Origin: Bacteroidota bacterium
GTDB taxonomy: Bacteria; Bacteroidota; Bacteroidia; JABEUT01
NCBI GenBank assembly: GCA_013288345.1
Contig: JABDCA010000005.1
Coordinates: 29,902 to 93,901, forward strand
Direction of reading: 5' to 3'
DNA: 64,000 nucleotides
The notes beneath the pieces are model-generated. The model worked only from the letters and a program-made list of their open reading frames with translations, searched no databases and was not told the DNA's origin. This document shows positions 17,523 to 28,165 of the stretch, piece after piece. A program made the translations under genes and the position numbers. The stretch's first letter is position 1, and each line of letters opens with the position of its first letter.

Positions 17523-18371
17523 ATGACCAAAGCTATCTGTCATAGAATTCTTTTAGCAGTATCGTTATTCGCAGCTCTATCTGTTTCCGCACAGCAGTCA
17601 AACTCACGTGGTAGTGCAGCATCAAAAGATACTTCTATGAACAAATATTTGGGTTCAAGGAAGGACACAACCATGTCGCATAAAATATTGCTGATTCCTT
17701 TTGAATCTAAAATGCTAATGTCGGAAATTGGAAAAGAGATAAATGCAAAAACACACTTGAGCTACGCAGCTATTACAAGTGAACTCCGCCAGGAGCTTGA
17801 TTTGGCAATGTACGCAACCCTGCGCAGGAGTTGTGTTACAGTCGATCTGCTTGATGGCAGGCAACGCTCTGATTCTATGTTGGCTTTTATTTATGGCTCT
17901 ACCAGCTATAGTTATGATATAGTACCCGGCACCGCACCCGATGCCGGAAGCAAGGATAAAAACCATACCGGCCGTTATATTAACAATGGCCAGGTAGAAG
18001 TGCCTGTAGATTATAGCGAGCGGTTTATGAATGTAAGTTTATTAAACCCTAATTTATTAAGCATTCTCAGCGCCCGTTATGGCACTGATACCTATGTTTT
18101 TATTAACGAGCTTGATATAAAGAATGTAGATAACAATGCAACCAACCTATCTGATGAAACATACCGGAGACAGGTAGTAGTTCACTATTCAATACTTGAT
18201 AATACAGGACATTACGTAAGCAAAGGAGTAGCAACAACCTACTTTCCATTTAGCGAAGATGAACCTAAAGAAATTGGAGAAAAATACTTTACTGCCGTTG
18301 GCCGCAACCTGATGAAAAACTATATACAAGGCCTTAAAGCAGATAAATTAAAAGAAGAAAAGAAAAAGTAA
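17523..18371 (+). CDS. Secreted protein of unknown function
   Basis: 282 aa with a signal peptide (MTKAICHRILLAVSLFAALSV, cleavage near SAQ). The mature part begins with a Ser-rich linker, then 'KILLIPFESKMLMSEIGKEI', followed by a mixed alpha/beta domain ('YGTDTYVFINELDIKNVD'). It ends in a Lys/Glu-rich helix. I do not recognise a named family. The ATG directly follows the rseP stop, so translation is likely coupled. A periplasmic role with rseP is possible but unproven. Confidence 0.75.
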   Translation: MTKAICHRILLAVSLFAALSVSAQQSNSRGSAASKDTSMNKYLGSRKDTTMSHKILLIPFESKMLMSEIGKEINAKTHLSYAAITSELRQELDLAMYATLRRSCVTVDLLDGRQRSDSMLAFIYGSTSYSYDIVPGTAPDAGSKDKNHTGRYINNGQVEVPVDYSERFMNVSLLNPNLLSILSARYGTDTYVFINELDIKNVDNNATNLSDETYRRQVVVHYSILDNTGHYVSKGVATTYFPFSEDEPKEIGEKYFTAVGRNLMKNYIQGLKADKLKEEKKK

Positions 18372-18422
18372 TAAATTCGGGTAAAATTTAACCCTACAGA
18401 TTAATTCCCTAAATAAAATATC

Positions 18423-19988
18423 ATGAAAACAGCAGAATTAAAAGATACACACGGAATAGGAAAAGTATTAGATGAATTAGGGCTTTCGGGCATAATGAAC
18501 GGAGCCACGACCGGAGAAAATTGGATCAAAACATCGGGTGATGCATTAGATTCCTATTCTCCATGTGATGGTGCCCTTATAGGGCAAGTGAAACAAGCTA
18601 GCGCTGCTGATTACGAAGAAGTAATGAAAACAGCCTGCAAAGCATTCCCGGAATGGAGAATGTGGCCTGCACCAAGGCGCGGCGAAGTAGTAAGGCAAAT
18701 GGGCGATGCACTTAGGAAGTACAAAGAACCATTGGGCAAACTGGTATCGTACGAAATGGGTAAAAGCTACCAGGAAGGCCTTGGCGAAGTACAGGAGATG
18801 ATTGATATATGCGACTTTGCAGTTGGCTTATCGCGCCAGCTTTATGGCTTAACCATGCATTCAGAAAGGCCATTGCACCGTATGTACGAGCAATACCATC
18901 CATTAGGGCCAATAGGTATTATAAGCGCATTTAACTTCCCTGTTGCAGTATGGGCATGGAACGCCATGCTGGCTATGGTTTGCGGAGACGTTTGTATTTG
19001 GAAACCATCGGAAAAAACCCCGCTTACTGCAGTAGCATGCCAACATATAATTGCACCTGTGTTAAAGAAAAACAATGTGCCTGAAGGTGTTAGCTGCTTA
19101 ATTATTGGCGATTATAAAATTGGCGAACTCTTAAGTAAGGACACACGTGTTCCGCTTGTTTCGGCAACCGGTTCTACACGTATGGGTAAAAAAGTTGCTG
19201 TAGCAGTAGGCGAGCGTTTAGGCCGTTCGTTACTTGAACTAGGTGGCAACAACTCTATTATACTTACACCCGATGCTAATTTAAAAATGGCAATTACCGG
19301 TGTACTATTCGGCGCTATTGGAACAGCAGGACAACGCTGCACCACTACCCGCCGCCTTATTATACACGAAAGTATTTACGATAACCTGAAAGCATCATTA
19401 GAGAAAGCATACAAACAAGTACGCATTGGTAATCCGTTAGAAGAAGGTGTGTTGATGGGCCCACTTATTGATAAAGATGCGGTAAAAAATTATACCGATG
19501 CAGTTACAAAAATTACTGAGCAAGGTGGTAAAGTTATTTGTGGCGGTAAAGTGTTAGATGGCCCGGGATATGAATCGGGTTGCTATGTACTGCCAACTAT
19601 AGCTGAGGTTAAAAACGAATACCCTATAGTGCAACATGAAACATTTGCGCCTATACTTTACCTTATTAAATACAAAACTATAGACGAAGCCATTGCATTG
19701 CAAAATGGTGTACCACAAGGGCTTTCGTCTTCTATATTCTCAAATAACATATTAGAAACCGAAAAATTCCTTTCACATTCCGGTTCCGATTGTGGTATTG
19801 CCAATGTTAACATTGGTACATCGGGCGCTGAGATAGGTGGCGCATTTGGTGGCGAAAAAGAAACCGGTGGTGGCAGGGAATCTGGCTCTGATGCATGGAA
19901 AAATTACATGCGCAGACAAACCAACACGCTGAATTTCAGTACACATTTGCCACTTGCACAAGGCATTAAGTTTGATATAGGAGAGTAA
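18423..19988 (+). CDS. Aldehyde dehydrogenase, ALDH7 (alpha-aminoadipic semialdehyde) type
   Basis: 521 aa. Catalytic Cys sits in 'GTAGQRCTTTRRL' and the general-base Glu in 'LLELGGNNSI'. 'ISAFNFPVAVWAWN' and 'VSATGSTRMGKKV' are the NAD-binding blocks. The phrases 'GNNSIIL' and 'CTTTRRLI' are typical of ALDH7A1 / L-piperidine-6-carboxylate dehydrogenase, which oxidises aminoadipic semialdehyde in lysine breakdown. It is NAD-dependent and cytosolic; there is no signal peptide. No other lysine-degradation gene is nearby. Confidence 0.9.
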   Translation: MKTAELKDTHGIGKVLDELGLSGIMNGATTGENWIKTSGDALDSYSPCDGALIGQVKQASAADYEEVMKTACKAFPEWRMWPAPRRGEVVRQMGDALRKYKEPLGKLVSYEMGKSYQEGLGEVQEMIDICDFAVGLSRQLYGLTMHSERPLHRMYEQYHPLGPIGIISAFNFPVAVWAWNAMLAMVCGDVCIWKPSEKTPLTAVACQHIIAPVLKKNNVPEGVSCLIIGDYKIGELLSKDTRVPLVSATGSTRMGKKVAVAVGERLGRSLLELGGNNSIILTPDANLKMAITGVLFGAIGTAGQRCTTTRRLIIHESIYDNLKASLEKAYKQVRIGNPLEEGVLMGPLIDKDAVKNYTDAVTKITEQGGKVICGGKVLDGPGYESGCYVLPTIAEVKNEYPIVQHETFAPILYLIKYKTIDEAIALQNGVPQGLSSSIFSNNILETEKFLSHSGSDCGIANVNIGTSGAEIGGAFGGEKETGGGRESGSDAWKNYMRRQTNTLNFSTHLPLAQGIKFDIGE

Positions 19989-20156
19989 TAGTTTCTTATT
20001 CTCATCTTACAGTCCTTAAAAAAATTAAGGTAGAGTATGTCATTTCCGCGACATACAGTACACCTTTGTTGACCTACATCAATTTAGTTGTTGTTGCTAT
20101 TGATGACCTTTGTAGCACAGGATTACAGTACATTTTTCTTATCATCAATTTATGTT

Positions 20157-21227
20157 ATGCGCAAAACATACATTGTCTTATTAACAGGTCTTTTAAGTTT
20201 AACCTCACCCTTACGGGCGCAGGTTTATTCTATTGCTAATGCTGCATGGACCAGTACTTCGGCATGGTCAACCATTGGTTGCGGTGGCGCAAGTTGCGGT
20301 TGTACACCTGGTGATCCGGTAATAATTTGCTCGGGTACCACTATAACCTTTACCGGTGCTTTTAGTGTTGGCCCTGGTGCAACTATCTCAACACTAACTA
20401 TTAATACTGGTGGTAAGCTAATTGTAAATGGCGATGTAGATTTTAAAAAGAACAGTACTGTAACTATAAATTCAGGAGGTGCACTTGTAATAAATGGAAA
20501 CTTTACCAATAATAATAACAGCACAGGTATAACCGATAATGGCGGCATGTCAATAAGCGGTACGGGTACATTTGGTAATGGTTCCACGGTTACAGGCAGT
20601 GGAGCGGTTGTAGTTTCAGGCTCTACATCGGGAGCCGGTACTGTTTTTGGGACCAATACAGGTTGTACTAACTGCTCATTACCAATTAGTTTATTGTTTT
20701 TTACAGCCTCCTATAACAATGATGCTGTAGCCCTTTCGTGGGCCACTGGGACTGAAATTAATAACAGCTATTTTACAATAGACAGAAGCGTTGATGGCGT
20801 TTCATACACTACAATTGATTCAGTAAAAGGTGCAGGCAACTCAACAGCAGTACTTAATTATTCTGCGATTGATTATACTGCCGGTGCGGGCATTAATTAT
20901 TACAGACTGAAACAAACTGATTATGATGGCAATTCTACTTACCCGGGTATGGCAATTGTGTCAGTTGACAAACCTGCTATCGGAATTACATTAATTCCAA
21001 ATCCGGCCAAAAACTTTTGTGCAATTTCTTTTGCCAGTAACTCTATTGAAAATTTTAGCTTGTCGGTTTACGATTGCACCGGGCGGCAAGTAATAACTAA
21101 AAATGTTGAAACAGTAAAAGGCTATAATACAATTCAGCTTGATATATCCTCTCTTTCGGTAGGTCTCTATTTTATTACGCTACCCGTTAATACATCTGTT
21201 CTTAAGGCAAAGCTCCTTAAAAACTAA
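20157..21227 (+). CDS. Secreted T9SS cargo protein with beta-solenoid-like repeats
   Basis: 356 aa. The frame opens at 20088, but the signal peptide starts at the ATG at 20157 (MRKTYIVLLTGLLSLTS, cleavage after LRAQ). Residues about 25-170 are Gly/Ser/Thr/Asn-rich short strands ('TINTGGKLIVNGDVDF', 'GNGSTVTGSGAVVVSG'), like a solenoid. Then comes an FN3-like module ('SWATGTEINNSYFTIDRS', 'YYRLKQTDYDGNSTY'), also present at the end of the 2,170-aa protein downstream. The C-terminus is a type A sorting domain ('LIPNPAKNF', 'LSVGLYFITL'). The binding target is unknown. Confidence 0.85.
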   Translation: MRKTYIVLLTGLLSLTSPLRAQVYSIANAAWTSTSAWSTIGCGGASCGCTPGDPVIICSGTTITFTGAFSVGPGATISTLTINTGGKLIVNGDVDFKKNSTVTINSGGALVINGNFTNNNNSTGITDNGGMSISGTGTFGNGSTVTGSGAVVVSGSTSGAGTVFGTNTGCTNCSLPISLLFFTASYNNDAVALSWATGTEINNSYFTIDRSVDGVSYTTIDSVKGAGNSTAVLNYSAIDYTAGAGINYYRLKQTDYDGNSTYPGMAIVSVDKPAIGITLIPNPAKNFCAISFASNSIENFSLSVYDCTGRQVITKNVETVKGYNTIQLDISSLSVGLYFITLPVNTSVLKAKLLKN

Positions 21228-21529
21228 AAACGGATTTATTTATAATTATAATGGTAGTTATAATACATATATGTCTTTAACACAGTGCATTAGGTTAGGT
21301 AAGAAAAAACACAACATTGATTAACTCATAAAATAGCCCTGAATCCCGTAACTTTGTTGGGGTTCTGTCGTTTAAATACATCTAGGGATATTATATGTTC
21401 AGTAATAAAATAGGAGTACACTTTGATAATGAACTCTTTACAATACCTCACGGTTGTTTTTTATCAATAAGCTAGTGGCTTATGCTTTTTTAACGTTCTT
21501 CTGATATAATCCTCAATATCAATTTGTTA
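21228..21529 (+). promoter_or_regulatory. 302-base intergenic region with one promoter-like element
   Basis: No gene of reasonable length. TAACTTTG at 21349-21356 matches the -7 consensus, about 174 bases before the start of the giant protein gene, which would give a long leader. No clear -33 element, terminator or RNA family was recognised. Confidence 0.35.
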
Positions 21530-24500
21530 ATGGTCAAAAAATATTTAAAATTCTTATTAAGCATCTCGCTTTTCTTGTTCCTTGGGGCAGGCAATCTGGC
21601 TTTTGGCAATGGCCAAACCTTTACAGCCAAAGCTAACGGCAACTGGAATGCAGCAGGTACTTGGACCACAGCAGGCGCTGAAACCTACCCTGGCCAGGAT
21701 GGGTCAACCAATGATATTGTTATTATCCCCAATTTTAATGTAACGGTAAACATCATAAATGCCACCTGTGGTACAATTGAATTTACCAATGCAGGTGGCA
21801 GTATCAAATTGGGTGCAGCAGCAGACCAGTTAACTGTTGGCTCAGGCACAGCAGGCCAAATATACGGCACCACAGCAGGCACTGTAACAGTTAATGCAGG
21901 GTCGTTAATTATAAATGGTTATATAAACGAAACCACAGCAATTGCAGTAGCTGTTACTTCCGGCAGCGCTATTTTGAACGCAGCCACAACCACTACTACT
22001 ATGTCTGCCAATGCAGCTATTTCATTAACATCAGGAAGTATTAAATTTAACGGAGCTCTTACACAATCGAACGGAACAATAAGCACCAGTTCAGGAACAA
22101 TATCTTTTAATGGCAATGTAACGCAATCAGCCGGAACAATTTCAGGTACAGGAACTTCTATTATAAACTTTGCAACAGGTACAACTGTTGCCCAATCGGG
22201 AACAGGTGTTATATCCTGTACCAGGGGAGCATTAAACTTTAACGGTACTTGCGTAGTTACTCAAACTGTAAGTAAAATTACCTGTACCGGTAGCGGAGCA
22301 GTAACTTTTGGAGGCACAGTTACACAATCGGGGGCAGGTACTATTAGCAATACCAGTAGCGGAATTATGACTTTTAATAATACCGTTTTGCAATCATCTA
22401 CAGGTACAATCAGCACTGCAAGTACAGGTACATTAAACTTCAATGCCAATGTTACGCAATCAGCAGGCGGTACTATTTCGAGTTCAAATACTTCTGTAAT
22501 TAATTTTGCAACCGGTATCACGGTTCTGCAATCGGGCTCCGGAACTATTTCATGTACCAATGGCAGTATAAACTTTAACGGCACCTGCACTTTTTCGCAA
22601 CCTGCAGCAGCCACAGGTCTGCTTAATTGTATAAATGGTGGTTCCATAAATTTCAGCACTACCAGCACTTTTTCGCAGGTTGCCACCGGAGCTACAGCTG
22701 AAGTTGCAGGAACAGGCACAATGACATTTGCCAACACAGCAGGCTTTACCCATAACGGGCTTATTGAAGTGCAGGGCGGCACCATTATTTTCGATGGCCC
22801 TGTTACTACCGCAGCAAGTGCAACCATTGAAAATATAACTACTGCAGGCGCGCTTACTTTTGCAGAAGGATATACCGACAACGGAACATTTAACTGCAGT
22901 ACAAAAAGCACAACCATTAAATTCGGTGGCAATGTTACCTGCGCAACCGGCGCTACATTTACATTTTTTAAGACTTCCACTACCACCTTTACAGGAAATT
23001 TTACCACTTCACCTACCCTTACTCCACCTACAGCCGGTGTAACTTTTGGTAATGTAATAATAGGTGTAGGTGGTAACGGTGTAGATGTAACACTTGCCGC
23101 ATCTATTTCGGTTGCCGGCACATGGGCCAATAACAGTGGCGTAGTTGGCTGCTTAACAGGCGCAACATCTGATGTTACTTTTACAAGTACTGCAACTACA
23201 ATTGGTGGTACAAACGGAACTACCTTCCCACACAATGTTAATATTTCAAACAGCGCTGCAATAACATTTAGTTTGCCAACTGCAGCAACAAATAAATCAT
23301 ATACTGTTACCAATAATCTAAATTTAAATACTGCAGGAAATGCTACCAGTATGACCTTGGCAGCCAACACAACCCTTACAGTAACCAATACCCTTACAAC
23401 TGCAGCAGGTTCCTCAACTGGCGACATTGTTTTAAAAGCAGGTTCTACACTTACAGCAACTACCGTTATTATTAGTGCCGCAACCGGGAACACAACTATA
23501 ACACAAAATGCAAATACTACTTTTTCGGCTACCACTGCTACCATCAATCAGCCTGCGGCCAATAACACTACAAACGACTGGAAGGTTAACAGTGGCACTG
23601 CATCTATAACCACACTAAACTTTATAGCTTCATCTAACACCGCCAACAGGGTAATATTAATGGCAGTAACTACAGGCACGCTTAATGTAACTACAGTTAA
23701 TTATAGTGGTGGTATAAATACAGTTCCTACAAGCGTTCTGTGCGAGCAAATAACCCTTACTACCGGTACCATTAATTTTACCAATTCAGTAGCTGAAACC
23801 AGCGGAACTATATCGGTTACAACAGGTACTATTAATTTTAATGGAGGTTATGTTATTTCAGGAGCAAATTCAATATTTACAAATACAGGTGCTGCCAATA
23901 TTAAGTTTGGCGGGAATTTTACTTGCAGCGCCACTAAAACTCCAGGCGTAACATTTTTCAGTTCTACTTCCAGCGCCCTTTCCAGTACAGAAACATTTAC
24001 AGGTAACTCAACCGTTACACCAACTACTCAAATTACGTTTGGTAACCTTACTATTAATAGTTCGGAAACTGTAACGCTAAGCGGTGCAGGTATTACTGTT
24101 AAAGGCAACTGGATAGACAATGGAACATTTACGGCTGGCAGCCAGGCAGTAACCTTTAGCGCCAACTATACTCCACAAACCCTCACTGCCTCAAGCGGTA
24201 CAGAAACATTTTATGGACTCACAACTAATTTAGCAGCAGCAGCAGATGTGCTGCAACTCGCCAGTACCAATGTGCTTGTTACCAGTTTGCTAACCATGAC
24301 ACAGGGCGATATAAATTTGAATACCAGTACACTTCAGGTAGGTAATGCATCAAACGCTGTAACAACTCTTACTTATACTGCAGGCACAGCTTATGGCGGT
24401 ACATTTGCAAGATGGTGGCCCATTGGCGCAATTACCATAGCCGGTAGTAGTTATGGTTTATTCCCGGTAGGAATTCAGGGTACCACAAGGAAACTTACCA

Positions 24501-27500
24501 TTGTATCATCAGTATCGCCTACCAGTGCAGGATTAGTTTCTGCAATACATAACGACCCACCCCCGCTTGAAACAATTATAGCAGATATTTTTACCGATAA
24601 CTTAGGTAATGCGGTTATTGATATTTCGGTAGAAAACACTACCGTTACTACCGATGGAAGTGGTGGTGTAGGTGGCACATTTACAGTAATGGCAACATAT
24701 GGTGGGTTTGATAACCCGGGAGGAACTGCCACCATTAATGACTATTCGCTTGAAACCTATACAAGTTCGGTAAACGGATATACTTCACTTGTAACTACCG
24801 GTGCCGAAACTAACGGAGGAACAGTAGCCACCCCCACTGTGCAACGCGCAGGGTTGGCTGTAAAAGCAGGAGCAATTGATAATGCACACCCGGGTATTGC
24901 TAACGTTTACGTTTGCGGCACTAAAAATATTGAAACTCCAATTGAAGCTATCTACTATTCTGTTAATGCTGCAAGTACTTCGTGGAGTAGTGCAACAGAA
25001 TGGTCTATTACAGCAGGCGCGGTTGCCTGTCCATGTGTTGCAGTACCAAGTACTGCAGGTTCCTTCATCATACAAAATGGCGATATTGTTAGCTTACCTG
25101 CCGGGACCACTACATGCGGTAATCTTCAAATTAAAGCCGGTGAACTTACCAATGCAGGAGCCAGTACATTAAATGATAACGGGATACTTTATACCACTGC
25201 AGGCGCTACTGCATACATAAGCACCAATGCTACATCTACACTTAATGTAACAGGTACGGCCTCGTTCCTGGGTTCGGGAACTTATGCCATGGGTGCGCTT
25301 TCGTCAGGCGGAGCAGGTTTAACTGTCGGAGCGGGAGCTACTTCAGTTACTGCAAGTGGTAACGTTACAGTAACCGGTGGCATTAGCATAAACGCAAACA
25401 CAACTTTATCAGGAGCAAACACATTAACTGAAACAGGTGATGTAACAATAGCCAGTGGCACTACACTTACTACCGGAACAGGTGTAGCATCTGTAATAAG
25501 TGGTAACCTTACTGTAAGTGGTACACTTGCTGTAGGTACAGGCGAATTAACACAAAGTGGCGCTGCTGTAGCCCTTACGGGTACAGGCTCAATTACGGGA
25601 ACCGGTATTTTCCAGGTTAAAAATATTACAACATCTTATACTATTAATTCCTCTGTAAATATGTCTATTGCGCCTGAGTTTTTAATTACCGGCGCTATAA
25701 CCATTTTAAATAATGGTTTTATTAATTTAACCAATGCAACTAATAGTCTCGATGGTTCTGTAGTAGGGTCAATATGGCAGCAGCAGCCTAACTCAACATT
25801 GAAAATTAGTGGCTCAACAATTCCGTTTTCTACAAATGGTGTGTTAGATCCATCAGCCTTTAAGCCTAATCTGGTAGCCTACAACAAAGCCGGCAATCAA
25901 ACTATTGCAGCTCCGGGTGGTAGTAATGCACTATGCAGTTGCGCTGCTTACGATTCGCTCACTGTTGCTATCTCGGGTACCAAATCAATAACAAGTAATA
26001 TTAGTGTTGGTTCTGGAATAACCATTAACGATGCAGCTATTTTGAGTGAAGGAACACATATTCTATCTGACCTGAATAGTTTTGGTTTGTCAGGTGCAGT
26101 TTTAAAAATGAACGGAAGTGCATCACCTGAGTCAGGGCTTGCTATAACAAGAAGCTCTTCGGGTACATACCCCGAGCTTACCGGCGCATACATATTAAAT
26201 GCTGGCCTTATAGCCATAACTGCTACAGGCGTTGGTACAGTTGTAACCTTACAGCCGTTACCTTCCGGCAGCAGTGCAGGTTATTACAACTTGCTTTTAG
26301 GTGGCAGCGCTTCATTTAACTTATCTCAAGGTGGTAATGGAACTAGTCTGGCCGATAGCCTTACTATTGAGAATAGTGCAACGCTGTCAACTATTGCAGG
26401 TGGCCTTACGGTAACATCGGCACTTAATTATACCAGCTCAGGTGCTACTACACTTGATGATGCACTAACTGTGCCCGGCAATACAACAATTTCGGCCGGG
26501 ACCCTTGGGTTAGGGTCTAAATTTATTGCAGGCGCAGCAGGTACCGCACAAACTGCTACGGCAGGAAATGTTACTATTACAGGCACAGGAACCTTGAATG
26601 ACAATGGAAATGAAATTGATATTTCAGGAAACTGGACACAAAATACCGGAGCAACTTATACCTCGACAGGACTGGTAGTATTCAATAGCGATTCTACTCA
26701 AGCAATTGGCGGAACAATAGCAGCTAATAAGTTCTTTGATCTCACAATTAATAATTCCATTCCATTTTCTTCTTCTACTTATGCAGTAACACTTGGCACG
26801 CCTGTTACTGTAAAAGATAATTTAGGATTAACCCTGGGTGTATTAAATTCTACCGGAACCAATCTCTTGACAATTGGCCAATCAGGTGTTTACCCTGAGG
26901 CTACGTCCGATCCGGGAAGTATCACTTCGTATGTGGATGGGCCTATGGCAGTGTATGGGCCCGATCCTTTTACCTTCCCTGTGGGCAACCAGGGTATCTA
27001 TGCACAATTATCAATTGAAGGTGGAGGAGTAAGCAGCGCAAGTACGTTTAGTAATGGTATCGATAATGGTACAACCGCTACTAAATTCCAAGGCCAATAT
27101 AGCCTATCAGCTTCACCAAATTATAGTACAGCCAGCTATATAGATGGCAATGGGAATGTAGGATTTGCAGCTTCACCCGTGCAGGATTATAATAATGAAG
27201 GGTTAGATCATACAAGCCAAATTGAATATTGGACATTAAATAATTTATCAAACCTTGGGGAGCAGAATTATGTGCTGATGACATCTAATTATCCTGCCCA
27301 AAGTGCTATAACAAATCTGTCCGATCTGGCTGTTGCACATTATGATTTAGCCTCGCCGGGAACAGGCCTTTGGGAAAATATAGGACCTGATCTTGCTGGC
27401 TCTGTAGGGTCAACTGTAACAGCAGAATCAAGCATAGAACTTACTGATTTGAATATTAACCCTATACTTTCCTGGGGTTCAAAACACGGGCCTAATGCAT

Positions 27501-28042
27501 TGCCTATACAACTCACAAGCTTTACTTCAGTCTGCCAGAATTATACTGCTTTGCTGCAATGGAGCACAGCTACTGAAAGCAATAACGATTATTTTACCAT
27601 AGACAAAACACAAGATGGCAATAACTACCAAACTATAGCCATTGTAAAAGGTGCAGGAACAAGCGTCACGCCTCATAATTATTCTGCTGTAGATGAAAGC
27701 CCATATAGTGGCACAGCTTACTATCGTATATCTCAAACTGATTTTGACGGAAAAACAACCGGGCTAAATACTTCAGTATATGTTCCCTGCGAAAATGAAA
27801 ACCAGATAAATGCTTTTGCGGTAAATACTTCTATTACTGCTGAAATAAATGCAACTGAAAGCGGGCCTTATACTTTGGTTCTGTATAATACTCTTGGGCA
27901 GGCAGTATATACCAAAACCATTAATGCATCACTGGGGCTTAATGCTTATACCCTTTTACCTAACACAGGTAATGGCCTTTATGTATTACGTATTACAGGC
28001 AAAAATTCTGTTTACACTAAAAAAATGGTTTTGGGCTATTAG
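21530..28042 (+). CDS. Giant (2,170 aa) repetitive secreted protein, T9SS-type cargo
   Basis: Start taken at the ATG at 21530; the TTG two codons earlier is less likely. Signal peptide VKKYLKFLLSISLFLFLG, cleavage near AFG/NGQ. About residues 30-1980 are low-complexity Thr/Ser/Gly/Asn strands repeating phrases such as 'SGTISFNGNVTQSAGTIS', 'INFATGTTVAQSG' and 'TFTGN', as expected for a long right-handed beta-solenoid. An FN3-like module ('LLQWSTATESNNDYFTIDK', 'YYRISQTDFDG') follows near 2000, then a C-terminal sorting-like module ('TLVLYNTLGQAVYTK', 'NGLYVLRITGKN', 'KKMVLGY') that lacks the usual PNP phrase. Probable surface adhesin or matrix fibre; function inferred. Confidence 0.85.
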   Translation: MVKKYLKFLLSISLFLFLGAGNLAFGNGQTFTAKANGNWNAAGTWTTAGAETYPGQDGSTNDIVIIPNFNVTVNIINATCGTIEFTNAGGSIKLGAAADQLTVGSGTAGQIYGTTAGTVTVNAGSLIINGYINETTAIAVAVTSGSAILNAATTTTTMSANAAISLTSGSIKFNGALTQSNGTISTSSGTISFNGNVTQSAGTISGTGTSIINFATGTTVAQSGTGVISCTRGALNFNGTCVVTQTVSKITCTGSGAVTFGGTVTQSGAGTISNTSSGIMTFNNTVLQSSTGTISTASTGTLNFNANVTQSAGGTISSSNTSVINFATGITVLQSGSGTISCTNGSINFNGTCTFSQPAAATGLLNCINGGSINFSTTSTFSQVATGATAEVAGTGTMTFANTAGFTHNGLIEVQGGTIIFDGPVTTAASATIENITTAGALTFAEGYTDNGTFNCSTKSTTIKFGGNVTCATGATFTFFKTSTTTFTGNFTTSPTLTPPTAGVTFGNVIIGVGGNGVDVTLAASISVAGTWANNSGVVGCLTGATSDVTFTSTATTIGGTNGTTFPHNVNISNSAAITFSLPTAATNKSYTVTNNLNLNTAGNATSMTLAANTTLTVTNTLTTAAGSSTGDIVLKAGSTLTATTVIISAATGNTTITQNANTTFSATTATINQPAANNTTNDWKVNSGTASITTLNFIASSNTANRVILMAVTTGTLNVTTVNYSGGINTVPTSVLCEQITLTTGTINFTNSVAETSGTISVTTGTINFNGGYVISGANSIFTNTGAANIKFGGNFTCSATKTPGVTFFSSTSSALSSTETFTGNSTVTPTTQITFGNLTINSSETVTLSGAGITVKGNWIDNGTFTAGSQAVTFSANYTPQTLTASSGTETFYGLTTNLAAAADVLQLASTNVLVTSLLTMTQGDINLNTSTLQVGNASNAVTTLTYTAGTAYGGTFARWWPIGAITIAGSSYGLFPVGIQGTTRKLTIVSSVSPTSAGLVSAIHNDPPPLETIIADIFTDNLGNAVIDISVENTTVTTDGSGGVGGTFTVMATYGGFDNPGGTATINDYSLETYTSSVNGYTSLVTTGAETNGGTVATPTVQRAGLAVKAGAIDNAHPGIANVYVCGTKNIETPIEAIYYSVNAASTSWSSATEWSITAGAVACPCVAVPSTAGSFIIQNGDIVSLPAGTTTCGNLQIKAGELTNAGASTLNDNGILYTTAGATAYISTNATSTLNVTGTASFLGSGTYAMGALSSGGAGLTVGAGATSVTASGNVTVTGGISINANTTLSGANTLTETGDVTIASGTTLTTGTGVASVISGNLTVSGTLAVGTGELTQSGAAVALTGTGSITGTGIFQVKNITTSYTINSSVNMSIAPEFLITGAITILNNGFINLTNATNSLDGSVVGSIWQQQPNSTLKISGSTIPFSTNGVLDPSAFKPNLVAYNKAGNQTIAAPGGSNALCSCAAYDSLTVAISGTKSITSNISVGSGITINDAAILSEGTHILSDLNSFGLSGAVLKMNGSASPESGLAITRSSSGTYPELTGAYILNAGLIAITATGVGTVVTLQPLPSGSSAGYYNLLLGGSASFNLSQGGNGTSLADSLTIENSATLSTIAGGLTVTSALNYTSSGATTLDDALTVPGNTTISAGTLGLGSKFIAGAAGTAQTATAGNVTITGTGTLNDNGNEIDISGNWTQNTGATYTSTGLVVFNSDSTQAIGGTIAANKFFDLTINNSIPFSSSTYAVTLGTPVTVKDNLGLTLGVLNSTGTNLLTIGQSGVYPEATSDPGSITSYVDGPMAVYGPDPFTFPVGNQGIYAQLSIEGGGVSSASTFSNGIDNGTTATKFQGQYSLSASPNYSTASYIDGNGNVGFAASPVQDYNNEGLDHTSQIEYWTLNNLSNLGEQNYVLMTSNYPAQSAITNLSDLAVAHYDLASPGTGLWENIGPDLAGSVGSTVTAESSIELTDLNINPILSWGSKHGPNALPIQLTSFTSVCQNYTALLQWSTATESNNDYFTIDKTQDGNNYQTIAIVKGAGTSVTPHNYSAVDESPYSGTAYYRISQTDFDGKTTGLNTSVYVPCENENQINAFAVNTSITAEINATESGPYTLVLYNTLGQAVYTKTINASLGLNAYTLLPNTGNGLYVLRITGKNSVYTKKMVLGY

Positions 28043-28114
28043 TTATTTTTTCGCTTCCCATTTTTTAATATTTCACTATAAATATTGCATCAGGCAGGCT
28101 TACAAGCTTGTAAA

Positions 28115-28144
28115 TTGTCCATTCTGCCAATATTTTTAACTTTG
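28115..28144 (+). promoter_or_regulatory. Promoter TTG-N19-TAACTTTG
   Basis: TTG at 28115-28117 and TAACTTTG at 28137-28144 with a 19-base spacer, a good Bacteroidota -33/-7 pair. The element ends 21 bases before the isomerase start and argues against longer starts of that gene. Confidence 0.65.
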
Positions 28145-28165
28145 CAAGCCTATTACTCCGCAGTG

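Noticed and set aside
20015-20031. ccttaaaaaaattaagg as a terminator after the aldehyde dehydrogenase
   Set aside because: Very weak A/T stem and no T run after it.
22261-23547. 428-aa open frame on the minus strand
   Set aside because: Antisense to the repetitive giant protein; Val/Ala/Pro-rich composition mirrors its Thr/Ala/Asn codons and no domain or start context supports it.
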